From Listeria ilorinensis (lineage in GTDB: Bacteria > Bacillota > Bacilli > Lactobacillales > Listeriaceae): 64,000 nucleotides of DNA. Both the position numbers and the translations under genes were made by a program. The stretch is from contig NZ_CAJYCN010000007.1 in assembly GCF_913566895.1 (NCBI RefSeq), positions 62,001 to 126,000 of the forward strand. Reading direction: 5' to 3'. The notes under the pieces are model-generated. The model made no database searches. It had not been told where the DNA came from and worked only from the letters and a program-made list of their open reading frames with translations. Shown here one piece after another: positions 1-7,862 of the stretch. Numbering within the stretch: the stretch's first letter is position 1; each line of letters begins with the position of its first letter.

Positions 1-462
1 GTAAGTATTACTCGCCATGTAAGTTGACAGAATCGGTTTTGTTTCATCCCAAACTTTTTCAGCTGACCAATTATTTTTCTCAGCGGGCTTATAGACCTCT
101 TGGTACCACTCATTTGCAACTGGCTGCATCATAAAAAGTGACAGAAAAAGTGCCAAACCAACGAGCACCTGATTCGGTGGAAGATTCATCGCACCAAGAC
201 CTTGACGTGTCAATCCTAATACAATCACACAATACGTAAAATGTGTAAACATCAATACGATCGAAGCGGAAAGCGATAGAATTGTCACTAACACAAAAAG
301 TCCAACACCAGAACTAAAACCGCCGTCTCCATTTAGACCAAGCGAATCCAGCCATTCTACTGCATGAACCGGACGGCTAAATAAAAACAAAGCACTGAAA
401 AAAGAGAGGCAAAATATAAATGTGAAAAAAAACACATTATTTTTCCGCTTAATTTTCTTCAT
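1..462 (-). CDS. fliP: Flagellar export protein FliP, N-terminal part
   Basis: FliP is a core membrane protein of the flagellar type III export gate. About 154 N-terminal residues are present and the gene runs off the left edge of the window. The product starts with a hydrophobic signal-like helix ending near HAVEWL, followed by a membrane helix and the family signature TRQGLGAMNLPPNQVLVGL. The ATG start at 462 overlaps the end of fliO by 14 bases, the tight coupling usual in this operon. Identity is secure from the signature; completeness cannot be judged here. Confidence 0.93.
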   Translation of the reverse strand, partial: MKKIKRKNNVFFFTFIFCLSFFSALFLFSRPVHAVEWLDSLGLNGDGGFSSGVGLFVLVTILSLSASIVLMFTHFTYCVIVLGLTRQGLGAMNLPPNQVLVGLALFLSLFMMQPVANEWYQEVYKPAEKNNWSAEKVWDETKPILSTYMASNTY

Positions 463-751
463 GAATCTGCTCCCTTTCTAGTAATCGCTCAGAAAAAGAA
501 GCATTTCTCTGAAGATCCATCGTTTTTATCGCATGAGGTGAGAGAATCGTTAGATATTCCTTTCCGTTCACTTCTAGGATCACTGCACGTGTATCTCGTG
601 ATAACGGCAAGGCATCTTTCACAATCAACTGACCATTTTCACTTTTCTTAAATTTGCTTGATTTTTGACTTTTTTTAACAAGAAAGTATGAAATCCCTGC
701 AAGGATCACAAGTAACAGAATAATTTTTGAAAGTGATAAAAAATAGTCCAT
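449..751 (-). CDS. fliO: FliO-like flagellar biosynthesis protein
   Basis: A 100-residue protein with one N-terminal membrane helix (about residues 5-24) and a short cytoplasmic beta-rich domain containing VILEVNGKEYLTIL, as in FliO/FliZ proteins, which assist assembly of the FliP export ring. Its position immediately before fliP supports this. The ATG at 751 is set by an in-frame TAG just upstream, yet it has no clear Shine-Dalgarno sequence. The strong GGGGAGG at 776-782 instead precedes an overlapping short frame. It is probably the first gene of the flagellar operon, divergent from mogR. Confidence 0.8.
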   Translation of the reverse strand: MDYFLSLSKIILLLVILAGISYFLVKKSQKSSKFKKSENGQLIVKDALPLSRDTRAVILEVNGKEYLTILSPHAIKTMDLQRNASFSERLLEREQIHEEN

Positions 752-773
752 TTTTTTGATGACTAAACATCAT
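675..773 (-). other. Short ORF overlapping the fliO start
   Basis: A 32-codon frame beginning with two ATGs (773 and 770), 2 and 5 bases after the strong ribosome site GGGGAGG. It overlaps the first quarter of fliO in another frame and ends in TAA at 675-677. It could be chance or a translated leader that feeds ribosomes to fliO. I do not recognise the peptide. Confidence 0.25.
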
Positions 774-884
774 TTCCTCCCCTCAAGAACAATTATTCAA
801 TGCATTTTTGTATTTCGTCACTAAGTTGTCACATTTAGTGGCTGCAATAGTAAATTTTACACCAAATACAAAAAAAATCTACTG

Positions 885-897
885 TTTTTTTTAAAAT
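885..897. promoter_or_regulatory. Candidate MogR box
   Basis: Eight T followed by four A, close to the known MogR operator TTTT-W5-AAAA. It lies between divergent fliO and mogR, where MogR represses flagellar genes and itself in L. monocytogenes. A second T5A5 run at 989-998 is a weaker candidate. The region is very AT-rich, so chance matches are likely. Confidence 0.4.
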
Positions 898-1120
898 ACT
901 TATCTATTGAAAAAACATAAAAATAATTGGTTTTATCCTGTTAAACCGCTTAACCACGTTGTTATTATTGAATTATTTTTTTATTTCATTTTTAAAAATA
1001 ATTCGATAGACCTAAACCTTACTAACTACCTCCGTGACTGCTTTACACAGCTCCCATATATTGGTATTATTAACATAAGCAGATTTACGGATGATAATAA
1101 GAAGAGAGGTATGTGATTCT

Positions 1121-2035
1121 ATGCCTAAAACTGAAATAAGAAAATTACTCACTGAAATAAAAAAACAGGTAGACAATCCCAGCTCAAATACCGAACAGCA
1201 GATCAAAGAACTTGCAAGTGAAACTCCCATACATGCAGATGAGGCCACTGCAATATACCAGATGATGTGCGAATTTTATAAGGAAGTCGAAAAACGCGGT
1301 GGAATAGAAAAATATATTCATTCATCTATCAGCTGGCTTAAAATTGAACTGGAGCTCTTAAATGCCTGTTATCAAATCGCCATCTCACATGACATGAAAG
1401 TCATGGACATTTCTGAGATGCTCAGCTTGAATGATCTTAAAATCTTTCCAAAAACACCTAGCCAACTACAAAATACCTACTATAAGTTAAAAAAAGATAT
1501 CATTCAATTTGAAGATATCCAAAAAAACAAACCTGGACGCAAAAGAAAATCTGAAAAAGATAAAAAACAAAAAACAAATATTTTCGGACAAGCTGTTCCT
1601 GTATCGCCCGCGGTTCCTTCATCGCTAAAAGAAAAGATCCATTTTGACAAAAACAAAGAAAAGAATCTAGTGGATTTACTCAGCGGCATGAAAAGCAATG
1701 TTCAGATCCTAAGTGAAACAACCGGCAATCATAATGTCTATGATTTACTGAAAAGCATTTATTCACTTTCCTCACTTGCTGTCCAAAAAGAGGAATTGGA
1801 CCGAAAATACCAAGTCCTTCAAAACGAGAATGCCGACCTTGAGCAGCAAATCTTCACTTTGAAACAGCAAAATGAAGCTTTAACAGAGGAATTTCACACT
1901 TTGGCCAAGCAGGTAGCCCAATTTGTTTATACGGATGATGTTGAACAAATCAGTGCTCTGCCGCTATTTGCACAGGAATCGATTGTAACGCTTAATAAAT
2001 TAGGCGTATTTAAAGAGAATTATAAAGATATGTAA
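1121..2035 (+). CDS. mogR: Motility gene repressor MogR
   Basis: This DNA-binding repressor shuts down flagellar genes in Listeria. The 304-residue product closely matches the MogR I know: an N-terminal MPKTEIRKLL helix, a helical DNA-binding core containing GGIEKYIHSSISWLKIELEL and SLNDLKIFPKTPSQLQNTYY, a basic NKPGRKRK linker, and a C-terminal coiled coil ending in LGVFKENYK. The ATG at 1121 is preferred over the in-frame start at 1091 because GAGAGGT sits about ten bases ahead and the known protein starts here. It is divergent from fliO-fliP, as in L. monocytogenes. Autoregulation is likely through boxes in the upstream AT-rich region. Confidence 0.95.
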   Translation: MPKTEIRKLLTEIKKQVDNPSSNTEQQIKELASETPIHADEATAIYQMMCEFYKEVEKRGGIEKYIHSSISWLKIELELLNACYQIAISHDMKVMDISEMLSLNDLKIFPKTPSQLQNTYYKLKKDIIQFEDIQKNKPGRKRKSEKDKKQKTNIFGQAVPVSPAVPSSLKEKIHFDKNKEKNLVDLLSGMKSNVQILSETTGNHNVYDLLKSIYSLSSLAVQKEELDRKYQVLQNENADLEQQIFTLKQQNEALTEEFHTLAKQVAQFVYTDDVEQISALPLFAQESIVTLNKLGVFKENYKDM

Positions 2036-2054
2036 TATTTTAGGAGGTTCTTTT

Positions 2055-2264
2055 ATGTATATCGAAATCTATCTAACAAACGGCGAATCGATTCGTCTAG
2101 ATGATGATGCAAAAATCGAGGGCATATTCATCCATGATCTTACAAGCAAACAAATTCAAACTCTTTTTGCCCAAAACTGCATCGAACTGACAAAATATGA
2201 CCTCACATACTTCGTTAACACCGTTCAAATCGCCTATTTTCAAAAAGGCGAGGGCATCCGTTAA
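2055..2264 (+). CDS. Small conserved protein downstream of mogR
   Basis: A 69-residue soluble protein of unknown function with no recognised domain, rich in charged and aromatic residues. It starts 19 bases after mogR with ribosome site AGGAGG and ends just before a strong terminator, so it is probably co-transcribed with mogR. L. monocytogenes has a small hypothetical gene next to mogR in the same place, which supports its being real. Its role may relate to motility control, but that is inference from position only. Confidence 0.75.
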   Translation: MYIEIYLTNGESIRLDDDAKIEGIFIHDLTSKQIQTLFAQNCIELTKYDLTYFVNTVQIAYFQKGEGIR

Positions 2265-2269
2265 AGATT

Positions 2270-2306
2270 AAAAGAACTCCAAATTTGCATGGAGTTCTTT
2301 TTATTT
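2270..2306 (+). terminator. Terminator after the mogR unit
   Basis: Eleven-base arms (AAAAGAACTCC / GGAGTTCTTTT) around a ten-base loop, followed by a T-rich run. Confidence 0.85.
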
Positions 2307-2414
2307 TTGTAAATTTATTAACAATTTCATTGCAGTTACTAACAACTTCTGATAATCCTCCTCAAATAGCCTGAATTCCCCTATAATGAAAAAAAGCCTA
2401 AAGGAGGAATGATG

Positions 2415-2711
2415 ATGCCCCTATTCGATGCTTTCAAAAATCTAGCTGGTGAGAAATTCAGCGACTTTATTGGTAGTGAAAAAATTCAAGATGCTGCAGC
2501 AAATGCACCTGAAGAAGTACAAAATTTAACCGATTCCTTACAGCCCGAAGAATTAGCAAATCAAACAGAACAAATCAAAGATCAGCTTGATCCGACTCAG
2601 CTTACTGATCAAGCATCCGATCACTTCAACCAAGTAGTGGATCAAGTTGGTGATCAGCTGAGCGGTGCCAGCGAATTGCTTGACTCTGTGAAAAATTTCT
2701 TTGGCAAATAG
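2415..2711 (+). CDS. Small acidic Asp/Gln-rich protein
   Basis: A 98-residue acidic protein from the third of three consecutive ATGs. That start gives a seven-base gap to the AAGGAGG at 2401-2407, whereas the first ATG is too close. No domain is recognised. The middle has recurring DQ/NQ-centred heptad-like units (LANQTEQIKDQLDPTQLTDQ), suggesting an amphipathic helical bundle, and the end has the amphipathic LLDSVKNFFGK. A TATAAT at 2382-2387 could be its -10 box, but no good -35 is seen. Function unknown. Confidence 0.6.
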   Translation: MPLFDAFKNLAGEKFSDFIGSEKIQDAAANAPEEVQNLTDSLQPEELANQTEQIKDQLDPTQLTDQASDHFNQVVDQVGDQLSGASELLDSVKNFFGK

Positions 2712-2740
2712 TTGCACCCCCTATCTGTTTCCACTACAAT
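2712..2740 (+). promoter_or_regulatory. Promoter of PH-domain gene
   Basis: TTGCAC (2712-2717), a 17-base spacer, and TACAAT (2735-2740), 42 bases ahead of the next start codon. Confidence 0.5.
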
Positions 2741-2781
2741 AAAACAGTAATCTAATATTTTACAAAAGGAGCTTTTCAATT

Positions 2782-3165
2782 ATGGGTTTATTTAACAGCA
2801 TATTAGGCAACGCAGGTGGAATGGAGATTCATGATGCTGAGGAAGCATTGAAAGATGTACTAATTCCTGGCGAGAACGTCGAAATGGCGTACAAACTTGT
2901 GCGAGATATGATTATCTTTACCGACCATCGTTTGATTTTGATTGATAAGCAAGGTGTTACAGGGAAGAAAACAGAATACAAATCGATCCCTTTCAAAAGT
3001 ATCAGCCGTTTCAGTGTAGAAACAACTGGTCATTTTGATTTGGATGCTGAACTGAAAATCTGGATTTCTAGTGCACTTGAACCTGCAGAGATCCTTACTT
3101 TTTCTAAAGATAAACACGTAGATGATATTCATAAAGCACTAGCAGTCGCTGTTCTTGGTAAATAA
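2782..3165 (+). CDS. Bacterial PH-domain protein
   Basis: A 127-residue soluble protein of the bacterial PH-domain type (DUF1696-like). The body shows the typical strand pattern with GENVEMAYKLVRDMIIFTDHRLILID, then YKSIPFKSISRFSVETTG, and a C-terminal helix. The ribosome site is AAAGGAG. The family is widespread in Firmicutes and mostly uncharacterised; some members respond to stress. It is monocistronic here, with its own promoter and a very strong terminator. Domain assignment is good, function open. Confidence 0.8.
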   Translation: MGLFNSILGNAGGMEIHDAEEALKDVLIPGENVEMAYKLVRDMIIFTDHRLILIDKQGVTGKKTEYKSIPFKSISRFSVETTGHFDLDAELKIWISSALEPAEILTFSKDKHVDDIHKALAVAVLGK

Positions 3166-3188
3166 GCAGCTAACTAGTTTCCTGCATG

Positions 3189-3239
3189 AAAAGAACTTTA
3201 TCTGGTCATTTAAAATGATCAGATAAAGTTCTTTTTTTA
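3189..3239 (+). terminator. Long terminator hairpin
   Basis: Arms of about 20 bases (AAAAGAACTTTATCTGG / AGATAAAGTTCTTTT core) with a short AT loop and seven T. Confidence 0.9.
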
Positions 3240-3267
3240 TTTCTAAATTGTTCATTCATTATAAAAT

Positions 3268-3302
3268 AAAAGACTAGACATTTTAAAATAAATGAGTATA
3301 AT
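3268..3302 (+). promoter_or_regulatory. PTS gene promoter with GntR-type motif
   Basis: TAGACA (3275-3280), a 16-base spacer and TATAAT (3297-3302). The -35 box lies inside an 18-base sequence AAAAGACTAGACATTTTA (3268-3285) that is repeated exactly before the GntR gene at 4677-4694. Binding there would block the polymerase. Confidence 0.65.
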
Positions 3303-3308
3303 TATGTT

Positions 3309-3323
3309 AGAAAACGTTTTCAA
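3309..3323 (+). promoter_or_regulatory. Candidate cre site (CcpA)
   Basis: The palindrome GAAAACGTTTTC, extended as AGAAAACGTTTTCA, fits the catabolite-responsive element pattern. It lies just downstream of the -10 box of the sugar permease gene, where CcpA would act as a roadblock. Confidence 0.6.
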
Positions 3324-3350
3324 ATCATCTTAAATTGGGGGAGTTTAAAA

Positions 3351-4640
3351 ATGAATCGATTTATGGAATTGATTGGAAATAAATTAATGCCTATTGCGGC
3401 AAAATTGGGAGAAAACCGTTATCTTAGTACTTTACGTGATGCATTCATGCTCGCATTCCCGCTGACAATGTTTGGTTCTATTGCTGTTGTTTTAATCAAT
3501 CTACCATTTTGGAGTGATGAATTCCGCGAAACCTTGAATCAATACTTAGGAAACGCCCAAAATGCAACAATGAGTATCATGACACTATTTGTTGTGTTTG
3601 GAATTGGCTATTACTTATCCAAATACTACAAAGTCGAAGCAATCTTCGGCGGAGCAATTGCACTCGCCAGTTTCCTCATCCTAACGCCGTTTTACTTTGA
3701 CAGTCCAAATGGAGAAGTGATCACTGGTGCGCTTTCACTCGACCGATTGGGAGCAAAAGGGATGTTTATCGGCATGCTTTCCGCATTTGTTTCAGCTGAA
3801 ATCTATCGTTTTTTTGTTCGGCGCAATTGGACAATCAAAATGCCTGATGGTGTGCCGCCAGCCGTTGCCAAATCATTTGCCGCACTTATTCCAGCCATAT
3901 TAACACTTTCTATTTTTCTGCTTATTAACTTTATCGTACAAGCTGGTTTTCAAACAAATCTGCATGATGTGGTCTACTCTGTCATACAAAAACCACTCGT
4001 TGGACTCGGTTCAGGCATCGTTCCAACTTTGATCGCACTTTTCTTTGTCCAAATTCTCTGGTTTTTTGGCTTGCATGGCCAAATTATCGTCAACTCTGTT
4101 ATGGATCCCATCTGGAATACACTGATGCTTGAAAATTTAGATGCCTATAAGGCAGGAGATGCGCTCCCTCACATTATTTCAAAACCATTCTTAGAAGTCT
4201 TTACTGTTGGGCTAGGCGGATCGGGTATGACACTCGCTGTTGTTATCACACTTGCCTTTTTCATGAAAAGCAAGCAAAGTAAAGAAATTGGCCGCCTTGC
4301 CCTTGGTCCCGGTCTCTTTAACGTCAACGAACCCGTGTTATTCGGTCTTCCTATTGTCCTAAACGCAACGATTCTAATTCCATGGGTATTAGCACCACTA
4401 GTTGTCACTGCACTTAATTACTTTGTTATGAGTATCGGACTGGTTCCAGCACCAACTGGTGTATCTGTACCCTGGACAGTTCCGATCATCATCAATGGAA
4501 TACTAGCCACCAACTCATGGCTCGGGGGCGCCTTACAAATTGTCGATTTTCTCATCGTCTTTATAATCTGGTATCCATTCCTAAAAGTACTTGATAAGAC
4601 GAATTTAGCTCGTGAAACCCTTGCTGAAAACGATAAATAG
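3351..4640 (+). CDS. PTS EIIC permease, lactose/cellobiose family
   Basis: The membrane channel subunit of a beta-glucoside type phosphotransferase system, 429 residues with about ten membrane segments. Family marks are LWFFGLHGQIIV with the conserved His and FNVNEPVLFGLPIVLN with the conserved Glu. The start is ATG after GGGGGAG. No EIIA or EIIB gene is adjacent, so it must borrow subunits from another locus. The downstream GntR regulator, the shared operator motif and a cre site suggest sugar-inducible, catabolite-repressed expression. The exact sugar cannot be read from sequence; cellobiose, chitobiose and lactose are family options. Confidence 0.88.
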   Translation: MNRFMELIGNKLMPIAAKLGENRYLSTLRDAFMLAFPLTMFGSIAVVLINLPFWSDEFRETLNQYLGNAQNATMSIMTLFVVFGIGYYLSKYYKVEAIFGGAIALASFLILTPFYFDSPNGEVITGALSLDRLGAKGMFIGMLSAFVSAEIYRFFVRRNWTIKMPDGVPPAVAKSFAALIPAILTLSIFLLINFIVQAGFQTNLHDVVYSVIQKPLVGLGSGIVPTLIALFFVQILWFFGLHGQIIVNSVMDPIWNTLMLENLDAYKAGDALPHIISKPFLEVFTVGLGGSGMTLAVVITLAFFMKSKQSKEIGRLALGPGLFNVNEPVLFGLPIVLNATILIPWVLAPLVVTALNYFVMSIGLVPAPTGVSVPWTVPIIINGILATNSWLGGALQIVDFLIVFIIWYPFLKVLDKTNLARETLAENDK

Positions 4641-4694
4641 TTGCTTTTCCACCCCCTTATGCTATAATTTGTCTAAAAAAGACTAGACATTTTA
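4641..4694 (+). promoter_or_regulatory. GntR gene promoter and operator
   Basis: TTGCTT (4641-4646), a 16-base spacer, TATAAT (4663-4668), then an inverted repeat TGTCTA-N8-TAGACA (4670-4689) whose right half belongs to the 18-base motif shared with the PTS promoter. This predicts autoregulation. Confidence 0.6.
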
Positions 4695-4723
4695 TGAACT
4701 TATGGAAAGCTAGGTGACAGCAT

Positions 4724-5437
4724 ATGGTGAAATACGAACAGATTGCAACTGATATTCGTGAAAAAATCTACTCAGGCTATTATCCTCCAGAAGCTCTTCT
4801 TCCCGATCAACTGACCCTTTGTAAGACCTTTGATTGTAGCAGAATGACCATCAAGAAAGCTTTTGATATTTTAGCGATGGAAGGACTGATTTACAGACAG
4901 CGTGGCTCCGGGACTTATGTCATGAAAAATGCGCTTGCCAATAAAAAAGACATTACACTCCGTGAATATAATGGTTTAACAAAAATGATGGGAAAAGAAC
5001 ATATTACAAGCAAAATCATTCGCTTTGATGTTCTTTTTCCTGATGAGCGAATCGCTGAACAACTGCTCATCAAAACCAGTCAACCTGTCTATTCACTCAT
5101 TCGGCTTCGTCTTTTAGATGGCCGTCCATATGTTTTGGAACATACCTACATGCCAGTAGATCTTGTACCCAATCTGACGCCTGATCATCTGCTTAGTTCC
5201 ATTTATGCTTATCTAAAAGAAGATTTAGGTCTTATTATGAGCGGAGCTTTTCGAAAAATCAATGCAGATAAGCCTTCCACTTATGATCAAAAATTTTTAG
5301 CATGCGATGAACATGATCCTGTTCTCGAAGTCGAACAGGTCGTCTATTTAAAAGATGGTCGTCCAATTGAATATTCCCGTTCACGTCATCGTTATGACAC
5401 CCGAAGTTTTGTTGTTCTAGATCATCATGAAATTTAA
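4724..5437 (+). CDS. GntR-family regulator (HutC/UTRA type)
   Basis: A 237-residue repressor with an N-terminal winged helix (residues 1-70, CSRMTIKKAFDILAMEGLIYRQRGSGTYV) and a C-terminal UTRA effector domain (about 90-232), as in TreR-type sugar regulators. The start ATG at 4724 follows a weak ribosome site (AGGTGAC). It sits 83 bases after the PTS permease and has its own promoter. It most likely controls that permease and itself through the repeated AAAAGACTAGACATTTTA motif, with a sugar phosphate as effector; that last point is inference from the family. Confidence 0.88.
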   Translation: MVKYEQIATDIREKIYSGYYPPEALLPDQLTLCKTFDCSRMTIKKAFDILAMEGLIYRQRGSGTYVMKNALANKKDITLREYNGLTKMMGKEHITSKIIRFDVLFPDERIAEQLLIKTSQPVYSLIRLRLLDGRPYVLEHTYMPVDLVPNLTPDHLLSSIYAYLKEDLGLIMSGAFRKINADKPSTYDQKFLACDEHDPVLEVEQVVYLKDGRPIEYSRSRHRYDTRSFVVLDHHEI

Positions 5438-5487
5438 AAAATCGCTGTTTGAGAAGTACACATCACTTGCCCAAACAGCGATTTTTT
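5436..5487 (+). terminator. Terminator after the GntR gene
   Basis: AAAAATCGCTGTTTG and its complement CAAACAGCGATTTTT flank a 20-base loop, then T run. Confidence 0.9.
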
Positions 5488-5877
5488 TACAGAACATGCT
5501 ATCAATAAAAGGAAAAGTTTCATTTAAAAATAACGAAAAAGGCTGTACCAAATGGCACAGCCTCTTTCAGCGCAATCAAAAGGAGAAATTCACACAATCA
5601 AATAAAGGGGGTATTTGTTTGTGATTTATTTCACGGTACTAATATATCATATTTTATCCACAAACTCAATACTTCACAAACTTTTTTTTGAAAGCAAGAT
5701 TCAATAACTCTTAGCATTTTAATTCAACTATCAAGAAAAAATCACTATTAATCTTTCCAACTGTTATACATCAATGTAAAAAAATAAAAACACAAATCAT
5801 ATCTAACCAATAAAATAGCCAAAAAATTGTTTTTCATTCCAAATTCTAAATAATAACAATAAATCTTTTTGTCATAC
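5488..5877. other. AT-rich intergenic stretch with one hairpin
   Basis: No credible gene. It holds a hairpin at 5541-5562 (GGCTGTACC / GGCACAGCC, one mismatch) without a good T run, and otherwise very AT-rich unstructured sequence. This is where the mogR-side genes meet the pepF backbone, so it may contain a rearrangement junction. Confidence 0.4.
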
Positions 5878-5916
5878 AAAAAAAGAGACTTCTCATTTAG
5901 GAAGTCTCTTTTTTCA
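5878..5916 (-). terminator. Terminator after pepF
   Basis: AAAAAAGAGACTTC paired with GAAGTCTCTTTTTT around a seven-base loop; symmetric T/A runs make it potentially bidirectional. Confidence 0.85.
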
Positions 5917-5969
5917 TTAAAAGATCGCTTTTTTTTTTCATATTTTTCTTTTAAAAAATTTTTTCACAA

Positions 5970-7784
5970 TCATTTTACCAGATTTTCCAGCTCTTCCAAA
6001 CGTTGTTCAAAAACTTTCAAAGCATCATCTACAAATGTTGGCTGTGACATATCCACGCCCGCGCGTTTCATTACTTCGATCGGAAAATCTGAGCTTCCCG
6101 CCTTCAAATAATTCAAATAGCCATCAACAGCAGATTGACCCTCTGTCAATATCTTGGCACTCAAGGCTGACGCTGCTGAGAATCCTGTCGCATATTGATA
6201 AACATAGTAATTCATATAAAAATGAGGAATACGCGACCATTCATAGCCTATTTCATCATCATAAGTCATCGATTCCGTTCCATAATATTTCTTATTGATC
6301 TCAAAATACGTATTTGTTAAATACTCAGCTGTCAGTGCTTCACCATTTTGATCTGCTTGATGAATCTGATGTTCGAATTCAGCAAATTGAGTCTGCCGAA
6401 AAACAGTCCCTTTAAATCCATCTAAATAATAATTCAACAAGTAAGCGCGAACTTCTTGATCCTCATATTTCTTCAACATATAATCCATCAGAAGGTTTTC
6501 ATTCGTGGTTGAAGCAATCTCTGCCAAGAAAATCGAATAATCCCCGTAGACATACGGTTGATAATTCCTTGTGTAATAGCTGTGAACGCTGTGTCCAAGT
6601 TCATGCGCTAGCGTAAATACATTATTAATGTTATCCTGCCAGTTCAGCAAAATATAAGGATTTGTACTATAAGCCCCAGAAGAATAGGCTCCACTGCGTT
6701 TTCCTTTATTCTCGACTACATCGATCCAGCGCTCGTCAAACGCTTTTTTAAGAATTTGCTGGTATTCGTCCCCAAGAGGTTTTAATCCTTCTAAAACGAG
6801 CTCTTTAGCCTCTTCAAAGGTGAATTCCATCTTGACATCATTTGAAAGAGGCGTATAAAGATCATACATGTGCAGTTCTTCTAAGCCCAGAAGCTCTTTC
6901 CTAAGTTTCAAATAGCGATGTAATAATGATATATGCCGATTAACGGAATCCAGTAGCGCATCATACACTGTCTCTGGAATATGGTTTCCAGAAAGAGCTG
7001 CCTCTCTAGCCGAATGATATCCTCTTGTCAATGCATAAAAATTGGATTTTTTCACTTGACCACTAAGTGTTGAAGCTAATGTGTTTTTCAGCCCTTCGTA
7101 GACCTCATACATTCCTTTGAATGCAGCCTTACGAACCTTGCGATCACTGCTTTCAATCAATTTTCCATAACGGCCATGTGTGATTTCAATGTCTTCGCCC
7201 TTCTCCCCTTTGATCATTTGGAATTTAAGATCTGCATTATTCAATGTATTGAAGGTCTTTGAGGCATTGCCCATTACTTCACCTGCACTGGCTAATAATG
7301 CTTCCTCTTTTTCACTTAAAATATACGGACGGCTTAGATTCAAATCTTCCAACAGGTGTTTATAAAGACGTAATTCTTCGTTCTCTGCTAAAAAATCAGC
7401 CAATTTAGTCTCATCAATCGCTAAAATTTCCGGATCAAAGTAAGCAAACCCAGAAATAATCTTAGTGAAAAGACTACCGACTCGGCTGTACAATCCCTGA
7501 TATACAGCGTTTGTCGTATCTTGATCCATTTTTAAATGGGCGTAGACATACAGATTCTCCAGCTGATCGTATAGTTCATCACGAAACTTTAATGCACCCA
7601 GCAAGTTTTCAGCGCTTGCGCCCAGTTTCCCTTGCCATTTGGTGCTTTCTTCACCTTTTGCCGCTACCTCTTTAAAAGCTTCTTCAAAAGCCTCATCCGT
7701 AGCAAAGATGGGTGTTAAATCCCACTTCATATTTTCCGGCACCTCTTCGCGCAATGGAAGAGCCGCAGCCTTGTTTTCAGCCAT
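5970..7784 (-). CDS. pepF: Oligoendopeptidase F (M3 metallopeptidase)
   Basis: A cytoplasmic zinc endopeptidase that cuts oligopeptides of roughly 7-17 residues. The 604-residue length is normal for PepF. The catalytic motif HELGH is at residues 394-398 inside NVFTLAHELGHSVHSYY, and the downstream EIASTTNE supplies the third zinc ligand. The ATG start has GGGGAG about ten bases ahead. It lies 78 bases after coiA, in the same pairing as in Listeria and Bacillus (yjbF-yjbG), so the two are probably co-transcribed. It would help process peptides delivered by the nearby Opp system. Confidence 0.95.
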   Translation of the reverse strand: MAENKAAALPLREEVPENMKWDLTPIFATDEAFEEAFKEVAAKGEESTKWQGKLGASAENLLGALKFRDELYDQLENLYVYAHLKMDQDTTNAVYQGLYSRVGSLFTKIISGFAYFDPEILAIDETKLADFLAENEELRLYKHLLEDLNLSRPYILSEKEEALLASAGEVMGNASKTFNTLNNADLKFQMIKGEKGEDIEITHGRYGKLIESSDRKVRKAAFKGMYEVYEGLKNTLASTLSGQVKKSNFYALTRGYHSAREAALSGNHIPETVYDALLDSVNRHISLLHRYLKLRKELLGLEELHMYDLYTPLSNDVKMEFTFEEAKELVLEGLKPLGDEYQQILKKAFDERWIDVVENKGKRSGAYSSGAYSTNPYILLNWQDNINNVFTLAHELGHSVHSYYTRNYQPYVYGDYSIFLAEIASTTNENLLMDYMLKKYEDQEVRAYLLNYYLDGFKGTVFRQTQFAEFEHQIHQADQNGEALTAEYLTNTYFEINKKYYGTESMTYDDEIGYEWSRIPHFYMNYYVYQYATGFSAASALSAKILTEGQSAVDGYLNYLKAGSSDFPIEVMKRAGVDMSQPTFVDDALKVFEQRLEELENLVK

Positions 7785-7862
7785 CAGCCAATCACTCCCC
7801 TACAACAGTATTCTTATTAATTATGAGCTAAAACACGTGAAATTGCAAAAAAACAGAATTTT

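Noticed and set aside
907-1116. 69-codon frame before mogR
   Set aside because: No ribosome site, AT-rich composition, and it runs to the edge of mogR; it is most likely the mogR leader.
5427-5624. 65-codon frame after the GntR gene
   Set aside because: It runs through a strong terminator and an imperfect hairpin and has no ribosome site.
5869-6111. 80-codon frame opposite the pepF end
   Set aside because: Starts in the terminator and is antisense to pepF; low-complexity Phe/Ser/Lys composition.
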